Assembly (NCBI RefSeq): GCF_000735525.1
Contig: NZ_JMPR01000035.1
Location: 264,006 to 328,005 of the forward strand
Direction: 5' to 3'
Source of the DNA: Tatumella ptyseos ATCC 33301
GTDB lineage: Bacteria; Pseudomonadota; Gammaproteobacteria; Enterobacterales; Enterobacteriaceae
Length of the DNA: 64,000 nt
A program made the position numbers and the translations under genes. Below, piece after piece: positions 27,376-35,057 of the stretch (within the stretch, counting starts at the first letter, position 1; the number at the start of each line of letters is the position of its first letter). The notes below the pieces were generated by a model. That model saw nothing but the letters and a program-made list of their open reading frames with translations. It searched no databases and had not been told where the DNA came from.

Positions 27376-27850
27376 CAGGAATTTCCAGCAAACGAATGCC
27401 GAACTGATCAATTTCTGCCGAATGTTCACCGGCACAGATCCACTCTTCCAGTCGCTCTGCCAGTGCCGTCGCCGGCAATTGCGTTTTACCTTTCATTGCA
27501 CATTCCCAGATGACCAGTACCTTCCAGCCCTGACGCTGCAGTGCCTGCAGGTTTTCTTTGTCCCGTTGCAAATTACGACCGATTTTCGCCAGCCAGAAAT
27601 CCGTTCGGGTGGCCGGCGGTTTAAACAGGTGACAATGATGATGGTGCCAGAAACAACCGTGAGTAAAAATGACCTTTCGCGCCGTCTCCAGGACAAAATC
27701 AGGGCGGCCCGGCAGATCTCTGGCTTGCTGCCGTACTTCCAGCCCCAGGTCTGTCAGTAACTGCTGTAACTGCTTTTCAATGCCGGTATTACAGTGACGG
27801 ATAGCCCGCATGTTTTTGCTGCGGGTCTCGCGGTTATGCACATCAGCCAT
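27359..27850 (-). CDS. vsr: very short patch repair endonuclease Vsr
   Basis: 163 residues from ATG 27850 (MADVHNRETRSKNM...); E. coli Vsr is 156. Vsr nicks 5' of the mismatched T in T:G pairs formed when 5-methylcytosine deaminates in Dcm sites. The fold and metal-binding residues are seen in LPGRPDFVLETARKVIFTHG and CFWHHHHCHLFKPPATRTDFW, which contain the catalytic Asp and the conserved His residues. RSKNMRAIRHCNTGIEKQL is the family N-terminal signature. In E. coli vsr overlaps dcm; no dcm is adjacent here. The longer reading from 27898 lacks homology. Confidence 0.9.
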   Translation of the reverse strand: MADVHNRETRSKNMRAIRHCNTGIEKQLQQLLTDLGLEVRQQARDLPGRPDFVLETARKVIFTHGCFWHHHHCHLFKPPATRTDFWLAKIGRNLQRDKENLQALQRQGWKVLVIWECAMKGKTQLPATALAERLEEWICAGEHSAEIDQFGIRLLEIPENPAT

Positions 27851-27938
27851 CTTCACTCCTCTGTTGACGGCAAACTGCCGGTGCAGGCCGTTGATCACAG
27901 TGAACTGTTCACGATCCCTGATGACTAACTGACATCAG

Positions 27939-27955
27939 CTTAAGGTTTCCTTAAT
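27939..27955 (+). promoter_or_regulatory. BasR (PmrA) box upstream of basRS
   Basis: CTTAAG-GTTTC-CTTAAT at 27939-27955 matches the PmrA/BasR direct-repeat consensus YTTAAK-N5-YTTAAK without mismatch. It lies 313 bases before the basR ATG, with only leader sequence between, and 88 bases upstream of the divergent vsr start. Autoregulation of basRS is the likely meaning. Confidence 0.65.
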
Positions 27956-28268
27956 ACTTCCCCCGCACAATAACCGCGGTGTGCGGGCCACTGTAATAAC
28001 ATTATTACCGGCCGGTCAGCGTCAATGACCGGATAAACGCGGGGTGTAAAGACGCAGAAGCTTTCCCGCAGGACAGACGTGATAGGCTGATATTCCAGTG
28101 CTTCCCGGCAGACGGAGGCTTCAGCATATCCGTACACCACACAGCAACATGGTTAATAACAACACAAGATGTGCAGGAGAGCCAGCCCCGGGCACTGCAG
28201 GGTCGGTTTGGCAGGAGATCTCCTCCCCCCGCCCTGCCGTACCGGATTGCCTTCTGCCGGAGCCACGG
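27956..28268 (+). other. long leader upstream of basR
   Basis: About 310 bases between the BasR box and basR hold no recognisable gene. The basR frame stays open upstream to ATG 28149, but the extension has no homology and the basR start at 28269 fits the family exactly. A GGAGATCTCC palindrome lies near 28213. If transcription starts near the BasR box, this is an unusually long 5' untranslated region. Confidence 0.4.
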
Positions 28269-28955
28269 ATGAAAATACTGATTGTCGAAGACGATACCTT
28301 GCTCCTTGAGGGACTGATGCAGGCCATGCAACAGGAAGGCTATACCTGTGATGGTGTCAGCAGTGCCCGGATGGCGGATAACAGTCTTAAAACCTCGCAA
28401 TACAGCCTGATGATCCTCGACCTCGGATTACCGGATGAAGACGGTTTACAACTGTTGTTACGCCTGCGCCGTGAAAAAATGGCCTTGCCGGTACTGATCC
28501 TGACGGCACGCGATACCCTGAGCGACAGGATCACCGGACTTGACAGTGGTGCCGATGACTACCTGATTAAACCTTTTGCGCTGGAAGAACTGACTGCACG
28601 TATCCGTGCGCTGATCCGCAGGCACAATAACCAGAGCGATAATCGTCTGATCGTTAATGACCTGGTGCTGGATGTCACCTATCGCCAGGTATTCCGGGAA
28701 GGCAAACGCCTGGAACTGACCCCGAAGGAATACGCGTTACTGGCCCGGTTAATGATGAAGGCCGGTATGCCGGTGCATCGTGAGATCCTGTATAACGATA
28801 TTTATAGCTGGGACAGCGAGCCTGCCACCAATACCCTGGAGGTACATATCCATAACCTGCGCAAGAAGATCGGCCGGGCATCTATACGGACATTGCGCGG
28901 CTTCGGATATGTGCTGATTAAGAAAAAAAACTGTTCTGAGGAGTCACTATCCTGA
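28269..28955 (+). CDS. basR: response regulator BasR (PmrA)
   Basis: 228 residues from ATG 28269. The receiver domain holds the acidic pair EDD at residues 7-9, the phospho-acceptor Asp in [12 protein letters not shown] and Lys in [13 protein letters not shown]. The OmpR-type winged helix follows: [19 protein letters not shown] and [15 protein letters not shown]. These closely match E. coli BasR (222 residues). BasR activates lipid A modification genes in response to iron, aluminium or mild acid. Its stop overlaps the basS start region. Confidence 0.93.
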   Translation: MKILIVEDDTLLLEGLMQAMQQEGYTCDGVSSARMADNSLKTSQYSLMILDLGLPDEDGLQLLLRLRREKMALPVLILTARDTLSDRITGLDSGADDYLIKPFALEELTARIRALIRRHNNQSDNRLIVNDLVLDVTYRQVFREGKRLELTPKEYALLARLMMKAGMPVHREILYNDIYSWDSEPATNTLEVHIHNLRKKIGRASIRTLRGFGYVLIKKKNCSEESLS

Positions 28956-30052
28956 ACCTGTCCCCTAAAACGACCACGTTACGTCGCCGGTTGCTGATCA
29001 CCGTGGGCTCTATTCTGCTATTCTGCCAGGCCATCAGCGTGCTGTGGCTATGGCATGAAAGTAAAGAACAGATAGATCTGCTGGTAGAAGGCGTATTGAG
29101 CCACCGTAACGAACAATGGCATGTGGATAAAGAAATCCATGAAGCACTTGCCAGTCTGGCTATTCCAAGCTTTGTGATGATTTGTCTGGCGCTGGTGCTC
29201 TGCTGGCAAGCGGTGCGGCGGGTCACCCAGCCCCTGTCTGATCTCTGCCTGCAACTGGAGAAACGCTCGGGCTTTTCTGCCGAACCCATCGAATTTCAAA
29301 GCAGGATCACCGAAATTGACGCCGTCACGCATGCGATTAATGATATGGTCGCCCGCCTGACCGATACCCTGAACCGGGAACGGTTATTTACCGCGGATGT
29401 GGCCCATGAACTACGCACCCCCCTGGCCGGGTTACGTCTCCACCTGGAACTGATGGCCCGCCAGCACCACCTGGATATGTCTTCCCTGATCCTGCGTCTG
29501 GATCAGATGACCAATAGTGTTTCTCAGTTATTACAGCTGGCGCGGATCAGCCAGTCCTTTACGGAAGGCAATTACCAGCCGGTATTATTGAGAAAAACCG
29601 TGATTTTTCCGCTACGGGACAGTCTGCTGACCATGATTAAATTGCGCCACCAGCAATTGATCCTGCCGGAGGCTGAACATGATTTTAGCGTACAGGGAGA
29701 CCCGACGCTGCTGCAATTGATTGTGCGTAATCTGACAGAGAATGCTCATCGTTATAGCCCGGAACACAGCACCCTGCGCATCAGTCTGCATCCTGTGGTC
29801 ACAGAAGAAGGTCGGCCGGGCATTGAACTTTCAGTGGAAGATGAAGGGCCTGGCATTGATGAAACCCGTGCCAGTGAACTGAGCCGGGCATTTGTACGGA
29901 TGGATAGCCGCTACGGTGGCAGTGGCCTTGGGCTGAGTATTGTCAGCAGGATCTGCCAGCTGCATCATGCCCGTTTTACCCTCACTAACCGGACGGATCG
30001 CCAGGGTTGCCGGGCCTCGGTCATTTATCCGCTAGCGGACGAAACCCTTTAA
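28952..30052 (+). CDS. basS: sensor histidine kinase BasS (PmrB), likely CTG start
   Basis: 366 residues if translation starts at CTG 28952, giving the length of E. coli BasS (363) and its basic N-terminus before the first membrane segment ([17 protein letters not shown]). GAGGAG at 28938-28943 lies eight bases upstream and the CTG overlaps the basR TGA; a TTG at 28991 would remove the N-terminal tail. A short periplasmic loop (about residues 40-70) separates two membrane helices. The HAMP linker, DHp box [19 protein letters not shown] with the phospho-His, N box [14 protein letters not shown]1 EDEGPGIDE and G2 [10 protein letters not shown] are intact. Confidence 0.9.
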   Translation: MNLSPKTTTLRRRLLITVGSILLFCQAISVLWLWHESKEQIDLLVEGVLSHRNEQWHVDKEIHEALASLAIPSFVMICLALVLCWQAVRRVTQPLSDLCLQLEKRSGFSAEPIEFQSRITEIDAVTHAINDMVARLTDTLNRERLFTADVAHELRTPLAGLRLHLELMARQHHLDMSSLILRLDQMTNSVSQLLQLARISQSFTEGNYQPVLLRKTVIFPLRDSLLTMIKLRHQQLILPEAEHDFSVQGDPTLLQLIVRNLTENAHRYSPEHSTLRISLHPVVTEEGRPGIELSVEDEGPGIDETRASELSRAFVRMDSRYGGSGLGLSIVSRICQLHHARFTLTNRTDRQGCRASVIYPLADETL

Positions 30053-30153
30053 AAACTGGTAAACCAGACCAGCAGAAAAATCACAACTGTACTCAGACTG
30101 AGTAAAGCAGCACTGAGTTCACTTCCGGAAAAGGTCGCTTTATTCTCCATCAT
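30049..30153 (-). CDS. 34-residue membrane micropeptide under a BasR box (PmrR-like)
   Basis: A short leftward frame, ATG 30153 (or 30150) to TAA 30049, with AGGAG four to seven bases before the start codons. It reads a polar N-terminus (MMENKATFSGSE) followed by one hydrophobic helix (LSAALLSLSTVVIFLLVWF) and ends in TSF. A perfect BasR box lies 44-60 bases upstream. Salmonella PmrR, a membrane peptide of about 30 residues activated by PmrA that inhibits the lipid A kinase LpxT, has a similar size and a similar hydrophobic-aromatic C-terminus. The equivalence is inference from size, topology and box, not from strong sequence identity. It converges on basS, with the stops overlapping by three bases. 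Confidence 0.6.
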   Translation of the reverse strand: MMENKATFSGSELSAALLSLSTVVIFLLVWFTSF

Positions 30154-30196
30154 TACTCTCCTGTCAGGGGGTGTCAGCAGAGTATTTCAGGTAATG

Positions 30197-30213
30197 ATTA
30201 AATTAATATTAAG
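30197..30213 (-). promoter_or_regulatory. BasR (PmrA) box of the micropeptide gene
   Basis: On the minus strand the sequence is CTTAAT-ATTAA-TTTAAT, a perfect YTTAAK-N5-YTTAAK direct repeat. It sits between the acid phosphatase terminator and the micropeptide start, so that gene is its only downstream target on this strand. Chance occurrence in an AT-rich spot is possible, but two perfect boxes flanking basRS argue against it. Confidence 0.65.
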
Positions 30214-30233
30214 CCGGTGAGAAAATCACCGGC
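30213..30233 (-). terminator. terminator of the acid phosphatase gene
   Basis: GCCGGTGA (30213-30220) pairs with TCACCGGC (30226-30233) across a five-base loop; on the minus strand the stem is followed by TTAATATTAATTT. It ends exactly where the BasR box begins, separating phosphatase and micropeptide transcripts. Confidence 0.6.
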
Positions 30234-30273
30234 GACGATCCTGCCTGCTGCAAAATAAAAGCATACGATACGG

Positions 30274-31023
30274 TCAGGCCTGAGGAACGCTGAATTCTGC
30301 TTTCGCTTTTTGTAACTGAGCCGTGAACTCCTGCGAGGTGTGCAGCGTTGCCACGACCGCGGACCCCACCAGCCGTGCCGCATCCACATCACTTTGCCAG
30401 TGATAGCCGCAAATCACCCGGCTTTGACCGAGTTCATATCCCCGTTTCAGGATCTCATTCTGTCGCGCAGGATTAACTTCGGCCAGTACCAGAGCCGTGG
30501 CCCAGCCAATGGCGGTGTGTCCGGAAGGATAAGAACCATTAGAGGAAAGTTCTGCTTGCTGGCGGGTGTTACAGGTAGCCACCTTATAAAAAGCAAACGG
30601 GCGAATACGCATATAGTGTTGCTTTGCCGATCGGGTGGCCAGATCACCGGCATCTTCGATCATATTAGTCAGTAGCTTGTAGAGTTGCGGGGTGGTTGCG
30701 GCACTGATCTCGTGGCCAAATGCCCCGGAGAACGCACTGGCTACCCCGCCACTGCTGAGATTTGCATCGTCGGCCGCCAGTTTACCGCGGGGGGTGTCGC
30801 GTAATAGCCGGCCCTGTTCATACATCGCCTGATCGTTGAGAAAAGTAAGACTGCCAGGCGCAGGCGGAGGGGGCAGTAAGGCCAGACTATCAATGGCCTG
30901 GCTGTTAGTCAGATAGTAGAGCTCAGGCCGGGTGGTCGCATCATTACCGGCGGGGATGGCGGCATATCCGGTCCCGCTCAACAGCCATGCAGAGATCATA
31001 AATACTGACAGTTTTTTGACCAT
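30274..31023 (-). CDS. class A non-specific acid phosphatase (PhoN/PhoC-like, PAP2 superfamily)
   Basis: 249 residues from ATG 31023, preceded by AGGA; a further ATG at 31032 is possible. The signal peptide is [21 protein letters not shown]. The PAP2/class A signature is complete: K(x6)RP in [13 protein letters not shown] in [13 protein letters not shown], and SR(x5)H(x3)D in [17 protein letters not shown]. These enzymes release phosphate from organic phosphoesters in the periplasm via a phospho-His intermediate. The length equals Morganella/Providencia-type PhoC/PhoN proteins. In Salmonella phoN is PhoP-regulated; here it sits beside basRS, but the BasR box points away from it. Confidence 0.88.
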   Translation of the reverse strand: MVKKLSVFMISAWLLSGTGYAAIPAGNDATTRPELYYLTNSQAIDSLALLPPPPAPGSLTFLNDQAMYEQGRLLRDTPRGKLAADDANLSSGGVASAFSGAFGHEISAATTPQLYKLLTNMIEDAGDLATRSAKQHYMRIRPFAFYKVATCNTRQQAELSSNGSYPSGHTAIGWATALVLAEVNPARQNEILKRGYELGQSRVICGYHWQSDVDAARLVGSAVVATLHTSQEFTAQLQKAKAEFSVPQA

Positions 31024-31373
31024 AATAAACATCCTGTAAAAAAACGGTGAGAGGCACCGACGTTACCACGTCACATTGCACTTAACTCCGGTACCGGTCA
31101 CAGTTCAGGCTTTGCCCGCAGGTCCGGACGGACAGAGACTCGCGGGGGGTTAATCAGGTGCGAGCTGTTCACTGTCCATCGCCATCAGAGCGTTTTTCTC
31201 TGCGTAGGAATTCCTCCGGAAAAACCGGACGTTAGCGATGATTTTCCCGGGAAAGCATTTGCGCAATGCCTATGAAACATTTATTGTTCCTGCGTCTGAC
31301 GAACCGCGCGGACATTATTACTCTTCAGTCAGGTTTGTTTTTCACCAATGTCGTGCAGTAACGTCGGGAATTT
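31024..31373. other. 350-base intergenic region, no gene seen
   Basis: Divergent promoters for the acid phosphatase (leftward) and the TRIC-type channel (rightward) must lie here. No RNA gene, repeat or operator was recognised. Confidence 0.35.
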
Positions 31374-31991
31374 ATGGACTTTTTTTTACACTTTATCGAC
31401 CTTTTCGGGACCTTTGTCTTTGCCCTGAGTGGCGCTATTGTCGGCGTCAGACATCGTTTTGACTTATTCGGCGTTTTTGCATTAGCGAGTGTCACTGCCA
31501 TCGGTGGCGGCTGTATCAGGGATATTTGTCTCGGCGCGACTCCCCCGCCCGGGCTTGTTAATATCGAGTACTTTTTCTGTATCATTCTGGCGATCGCCTC
31601 CCTCTCCTTCTTTCAGAAACTGGTGTTCTCGTTTGAGAAACCGTCCCTGTTTTTCGATGCGCTCGGTCTGGGTTTTTTCGCGGCATTTGGCGCGAATAAG
31701 ACCTGGCTTTACACACACAGTGTGCAGCTTTCCATTTTGTTAGGCTGTGTCAGTGCCGTGGGCGGTGGGTGCCTGCGGGATATTCTGGTCGGCAAGACAC
31801 CGGTGATCTTTACTAAAGAGATTTATGCCAGTGCGGCAATGATTGGGGCTGCGATTGAACTGCTGGGTTCGGCTAATATCATCCCGGAACGCTACAGTAT
31901 TTTGCTGTCGATTTTTGTCTGTACCCTGATCCGGATGGTGTCGCTGAAATACAATATCACGCTGAAAACTATCGCGAATAAATATTTCTGA
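31374..31991 (+). CDS. TRIC / UPF0126-family membrane channel (YicG/YadS-like)
   Basis: 205 residues with seven membrane helices. The duplicated UPF0126 domain is shown by its two signatures: FALSGAIVGVRHRFDLFGVFALASVTAIGGGCIRDICLG and then VSAVGGGCLRDILVGKTPVIF. GGGxxRD occurs in both halves, which is diagnostic. Prokaryotic TRIC proteins are homotrimeric cation channels; some members have been linked to glycine uptake. The start at ATG 31374 places the first helix at once (DFFLHFIDLFGTFVFAL). Confidence 0.85.
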   Translation: MDFFLHFIDLFGTFVFALSGAIVGVRHRFDLFGVFALASVTAIGGGCIRDICLGATPPPGLVNIEYFFCIILAIASLSFFQKLVFSFEKPSLFFDALGLGFFAAFGANKTWLYTHSVQLSILLGCVSAVGGGCLRDILVGKTPVIFTKEIYASAAMIGAAIELLGSANIIPERYSILLSIFVCTLIRMVSLKYNITLKTIANKYF

Positions 31992-32131
31992 ACGTTAGTT
32001 AATGTCATATTTAACCCTAAATGCGGCGGGTCCCTTTCGGGCTGGTTGTCGCTTTATCCGGGTGTTACTGTAACGACCTCTGAAATTAAGATAATTATTG
32101 AATACTGACTGTTTTATCTGAGGCGATTATT

Positions 32132-32776
32132 ATGTCTATTGTTGAAGTTGTTAAACAACGTTTTACTACCAAAGCCTACGATGCTTCCCGCAAGATTACT
32201 GCACAGCAGGAGCAGGAGTTACTGGATATCCTGCGTTACAGTCCGTCATCCCTGAACCTGCAGCCATGGCATTTCTTTGCCATCACCAGCGATGAAGGCA
32301 AAGAGACTATCCTTCCGGGTATCCGTGATTTTAACGCGGCAAAAGTCCGTGATTCAGCGATGGTTGTTGTTTTCACCAGCAAAGATACCCTGGATGATGC
32401 ACAGTTCAGCAAGGTGCAGCAGCAGGAAGATCTGGACGGTCGCTTTAAAGATGAAGAGACTAAAAACGCCAACGATAAGGGACGCCGTAATTATATCGCT
32501 GCCTATGGTGGCTCAGATGAAGACCTTCGCTACTGGATGGAGCGCCAGACTTATATCTCTCTGGGCTTCCTGCTGCTGGGGGCCGCGGCGATGGGGCTGA
32601 ATGCCACTCCTATTGAAGGTATTGATCCGGTGCTGCTGGATGAACGCCTGGGACTTAAAGAGAAAGGGCTACACAGTCTGGCCGTCGTCGCTATCGGCCA
32701 TAACAGCGAGAAAGATTTTAATGCATCGCTGCCAAAATCACGTTTAAGTGAAGAGACTGTGATCACCCGCCTGTGA
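32132..32776 (+). CDS. nfsB: oxygen-insensitive NAD(P)H nitroreductase NfsB
   Basis: 214 residues (E. coli NfsB 217). It is an FMN enzyme reducing nitroaromatics and quinones by two-electron steps. TTKAYDASRKITAQQ, LRYSPSSLNLQPWHFFAI, DLDGRFKDEETKNANDKGRR, SLGFLLLGAAAMGLNATPIEGIDP and FNASLPKSRL follow the E. coli protein closely and include the FMN phosphate and ring contacts. It has a good ATG with AGGCG upstream and is apparently monocistronic. Confidence 0.93.
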   Translation: MSIVEVVKQRFTTKAYDASRKITAQQEQELLDILRYSPSSLNLQPWHFFAITSDEGKETILPGIRDFNAAKVRDSAMVVVFTSKDTLDDAQFSKVQQQEDLDGRFKDEETKNANDKGRRNYIAAYGGSDEDLRYWMERQTYISLGFLLLGAAAMGLNATPIEGIDPVLLDERLGLKEKGLHSLAVVAIGHNSEKDFNASLPKSRLSEETVITRL

Positions 32777-32787
32777 TCTGATAGTCT

Positions 32788-32813
32788 GCCGCTCCCTGCC
32801 CGGCAGGGGCGGC
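32788..32813 (+). terminator. GC-rich hairpin after nfsB
   Basis: A long stem, GCCGCTCCCTGCC pairing with GGCAGGGGCGGC, starts 11 bases after the nfsB stop. The U-tract is poor (TTGACTA). Confidence 0.5.
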
Positions 32814-33315
32814 TTGACTACCAGGTCTCCGCACACACAATCCCGGAGTGTTGCCTTGCGGCCTTATTTCCCGGGACCACCACTGAACCTGCATCTTCTG
32901 TTGTCATCCTTCCACCGTCACTGCTTTCTGTCATGGCTGCTGATGCACTGCGTGACCCGCCCCGTCTTTAGCAGGGATGGTCCATTGTTGCCGATTTTTC
33001 CCGTTCGCGGTTGTCTCTGATATGCCGTTCTGAGCGAGCCTGCCCCCTCAATGTTAACGATTTGTTTAACACAGACAGATAAACAGCATAAAATGTTGTT
33101 TCTTTGCATAAACCCTGATGATCCCCTGAGCGTAATAAGTTTTTTTTATTTTGCCTCTTTCCAGTCGGTGAAAAACGCGCTTTTATATAGTCATGAGCCG
33201 GCAGGTTATCGCACTGCACATCGCAAAAAACATAGTGTCCGGGGTATCCGACCCGTCTCACCTCAATCCGGCTGTGGGCTTGAAACAGAATGAAAAATAA
33301 AGGCAGAAAGGATAG
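32814..33315. other. 502-base intergenic region before dld, no gene seen
   Basis: Short frames on both strands show no motif. Two TTAAC words 12 bases apart (33054-33058 and 33066-33070) recall ArcA half-sites, but the spacing is off by one. The dld promoter is presumably within the last 250 bases. Confidence 0.35.
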
Positions 33316-35013
33316 ATGAATAACCGTCAGGAGCTGACCCGCAAGCTGCACGAAATCGCGGGAGAAAAACAGGTTTTACTGAGTGAAGACGATAAGGCCT
33401 TTTACACCAAAGGATTCCGCGTCGGTCAGGGTGAAGCACTGGCCGTGGTACTGCCACAGACGCTGTTACAGCTCTGGCAATTGTTAGAAGTTTGTGTTGC
33501 CGAAGATGTTATCATTCTGATGCAGGCCTCCAATACCGGCGTCACCGGAGGTTCAACCCCGGACGGTAATGATTACGACCGCGATATTGTCATTATCAGC
33601 ACCCGTTTACTGACCGGGGTTCAGGTCATTGATGATCACCAACAGGTTATCGCTTTTCCGGGCACGACCCTCACCGAGCTTGAAGACACCCTGAAGCCTC
33701 TGCAGCGTGAACCCCATTCGGTGATCGGTTCCTCCTGTATCGGCGCGTCTGTCATTGGCGGGTTATGTAATAACTCCGGGGGCTCGCTGATCCGTCGTGG
33801 TCCGGCATTTACAGAAAAATCGCTGTTTGCCCGCATTACTGATGACGGACATCTTGAACTGGTTAACCATCTGGGTATTGAGCTGGGCGATACTCCGGAG
33901 AGGATCATTAATGCGCTGGAGACACGCGAATACACGACCGGCGATGCTGCCGACTGGCAGGGTAAAATCTGGGCAGATGATTATTCTGAACAACTGCGCG
34001 ATACTCATGCGGCATCACCGGCCAGATTCAACGGCGATAAACGTTATCTGTATGACAGTGCGGGATGTGCCGGAAAAGTGGTCGTCTTTGCCGCACGTTT
34101 GCCGACGTTTGCCGCCAGCGAAGCTACCCGTACCTTCTATATCGGCAGCAATGATGAAAGCGAACTGATCGGTTTACGCCGTTTTCTGCTGGAAAAAATG
34201 GATGAACTGCCCTTACAGGCGGAATATATTCACGCCGGTGCGTTTGACCTGACATTGCGTTACGCAAAACATATGTATCTGGCCATCCGTAAGCTGGGGC
34301 CGCAGGCCATTCCCGGTTTAATGGCCAACAAAGCGCGCTGGGATGTGCGGATCAGACATGCCCGTTTTCTGCCGCATAATTTTACCGATAAGCTGATCCA
34401 GGGCTTTAATCAGATAACCCCCTCGTTTATCGCACCGCGGATCATGGATTACCGCCGGCGCTTTGTGCACCATCTGATGATTAAAATTGAAGCCCGTCAG
34501 GCTGAACAACTGACGGCATTGCTTGAGGAGTATTTCAGCCAGCGTCCGGGGGAATATTTCCTGTGCGATGACCGGGAAGCTGCCGATGCCTTTCTGATCC
34601 GTTTCGCGGTGGGCGGCTGTACCATCTCCTACTGTGACTACCTCGGCTATGATACCAACCAGCGATTAATTGCTTTTGACGTGGCTCTGCGCCGTAATGA
34701 TGACCAGTGGCGGATCCATCTGCCACCTCATCTTGCGGCGCAGGTCCAGGCCGATTCCTGTTGCGGGCATTTCTTTTGCTTTGTGAACCACCAGGATTAC
34801 GTCCTTAAAGCCGGGGTGGATGCGAAGAAATTCAAACAGGAGGTGATGGAGTATCTGGAACAGCGTGGTGCCCGCTATCCTGCGGAGCACAATGTCGGGC
34901 ACCTGTATCAGGCGTCCTGTGAACATGAACAACACTGGCGTGAACTGGATCCGACCAATACCTGCAACCCGGGGATTGGGAAAACCAGCCGTAAAAAATT
35001 CTGGGGCAAGTAA
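33316..35013 (+). CDS. dld: quinone-dependent D-lactate dehydrogenase
   Basis: 565 residues (E. coli Dld 571). A peripheral membrane FAD enzyme that oxidises D-lactate to pyruvate and reduces quinone. The FAD-binding PCMH domain has IILMQASNTGVTGGSTPDG and HSVIGSSCIGASVIGGLCNNSGGSLIRRGPA. The membrane-binding/cap domain includes DYRRRFVHHLMIKIEARQ and FCFVNHQDYVLKAGVDAKKFK, and the C-terminus has PAEHNVGHLYQA with DPTNTCNPGIGKTS. An AAGGAT site lies close before the ATG. Confidence 0.94.
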   Translation: MNNRQELTRKLHEIAGEKQVLLSEDDKAFYTKGFRVGQGEALAVVLPQTLLQLWQLLEVCVAEDVIILMQASNTGVTGGSTPDGNDYDRDIVIISTRLLTGVQVIDDHQQVIAFPGTTLTELEDTLKPLQREPHSVIGSSCIGASVIGGLCNNSGGSLIRRGPAFTEKSLFARITDDGHLELVNHLGIELGDTPERIINALETREYTTGDAADWQGKIWADDYSEQLRDTHAASPARFNGDKRYLYDSAGCAGKVVVFAARLPTFAASEATRTFYIGSNDESELIGLRRFLLEKMDELPLQAEYIHAGAFDLTLRYAKHMYLAIRKLGPQAIPGLMANKARWDVRIRHARFLPHNFTDKLIQGFNQITPSFIAPRIMDYRRRFVHHLMIKIEARQAEQLTALLEEYFSQRPGEYFLCDDREAADAFLIRFAVGGCTISYCDYLGYDTNQRLIAFDVALRRNDDQWRIHLPPHLAAQVQADSCCGHFFCFVNHQDYVLKAGVDAKKFKQEVMEYLEQRGARYPAEHNVGHLYQASCEHEQHWRELDPTNTCNPGIGKTSRKKFWGK

Positions 35014-35031
35014 CTTCATCCGAAAGTTTGC

Positions 35032-35057
35032 CTGCGGCCGGAGATCACCGGCCGCAG
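35032..35057. terminator. hairpin between convergent dld and pqqF
   Basis: A perfect ten-base stem, CTGCGGCCGG (35032-35041) with CCGGCCGCAG (35048-35057), six-base loop. It overlaps the last codons of pqqF and lies 18 bases after the dld stop. No U-tract is seen on either strand. Confidence 0.45.

Noticed and set aside
28098-28268. N-terminal extension of basR
   Set aside because: The frame is open, but the extension has no homology and the ATG at 28269 matches the BasR start exactly.
33054-33070. ArcA-type repeat before dld
   Set aside because: The two TTAAC words are 12 rather than 11 bases apart and flanking bases do not fit the consensus.
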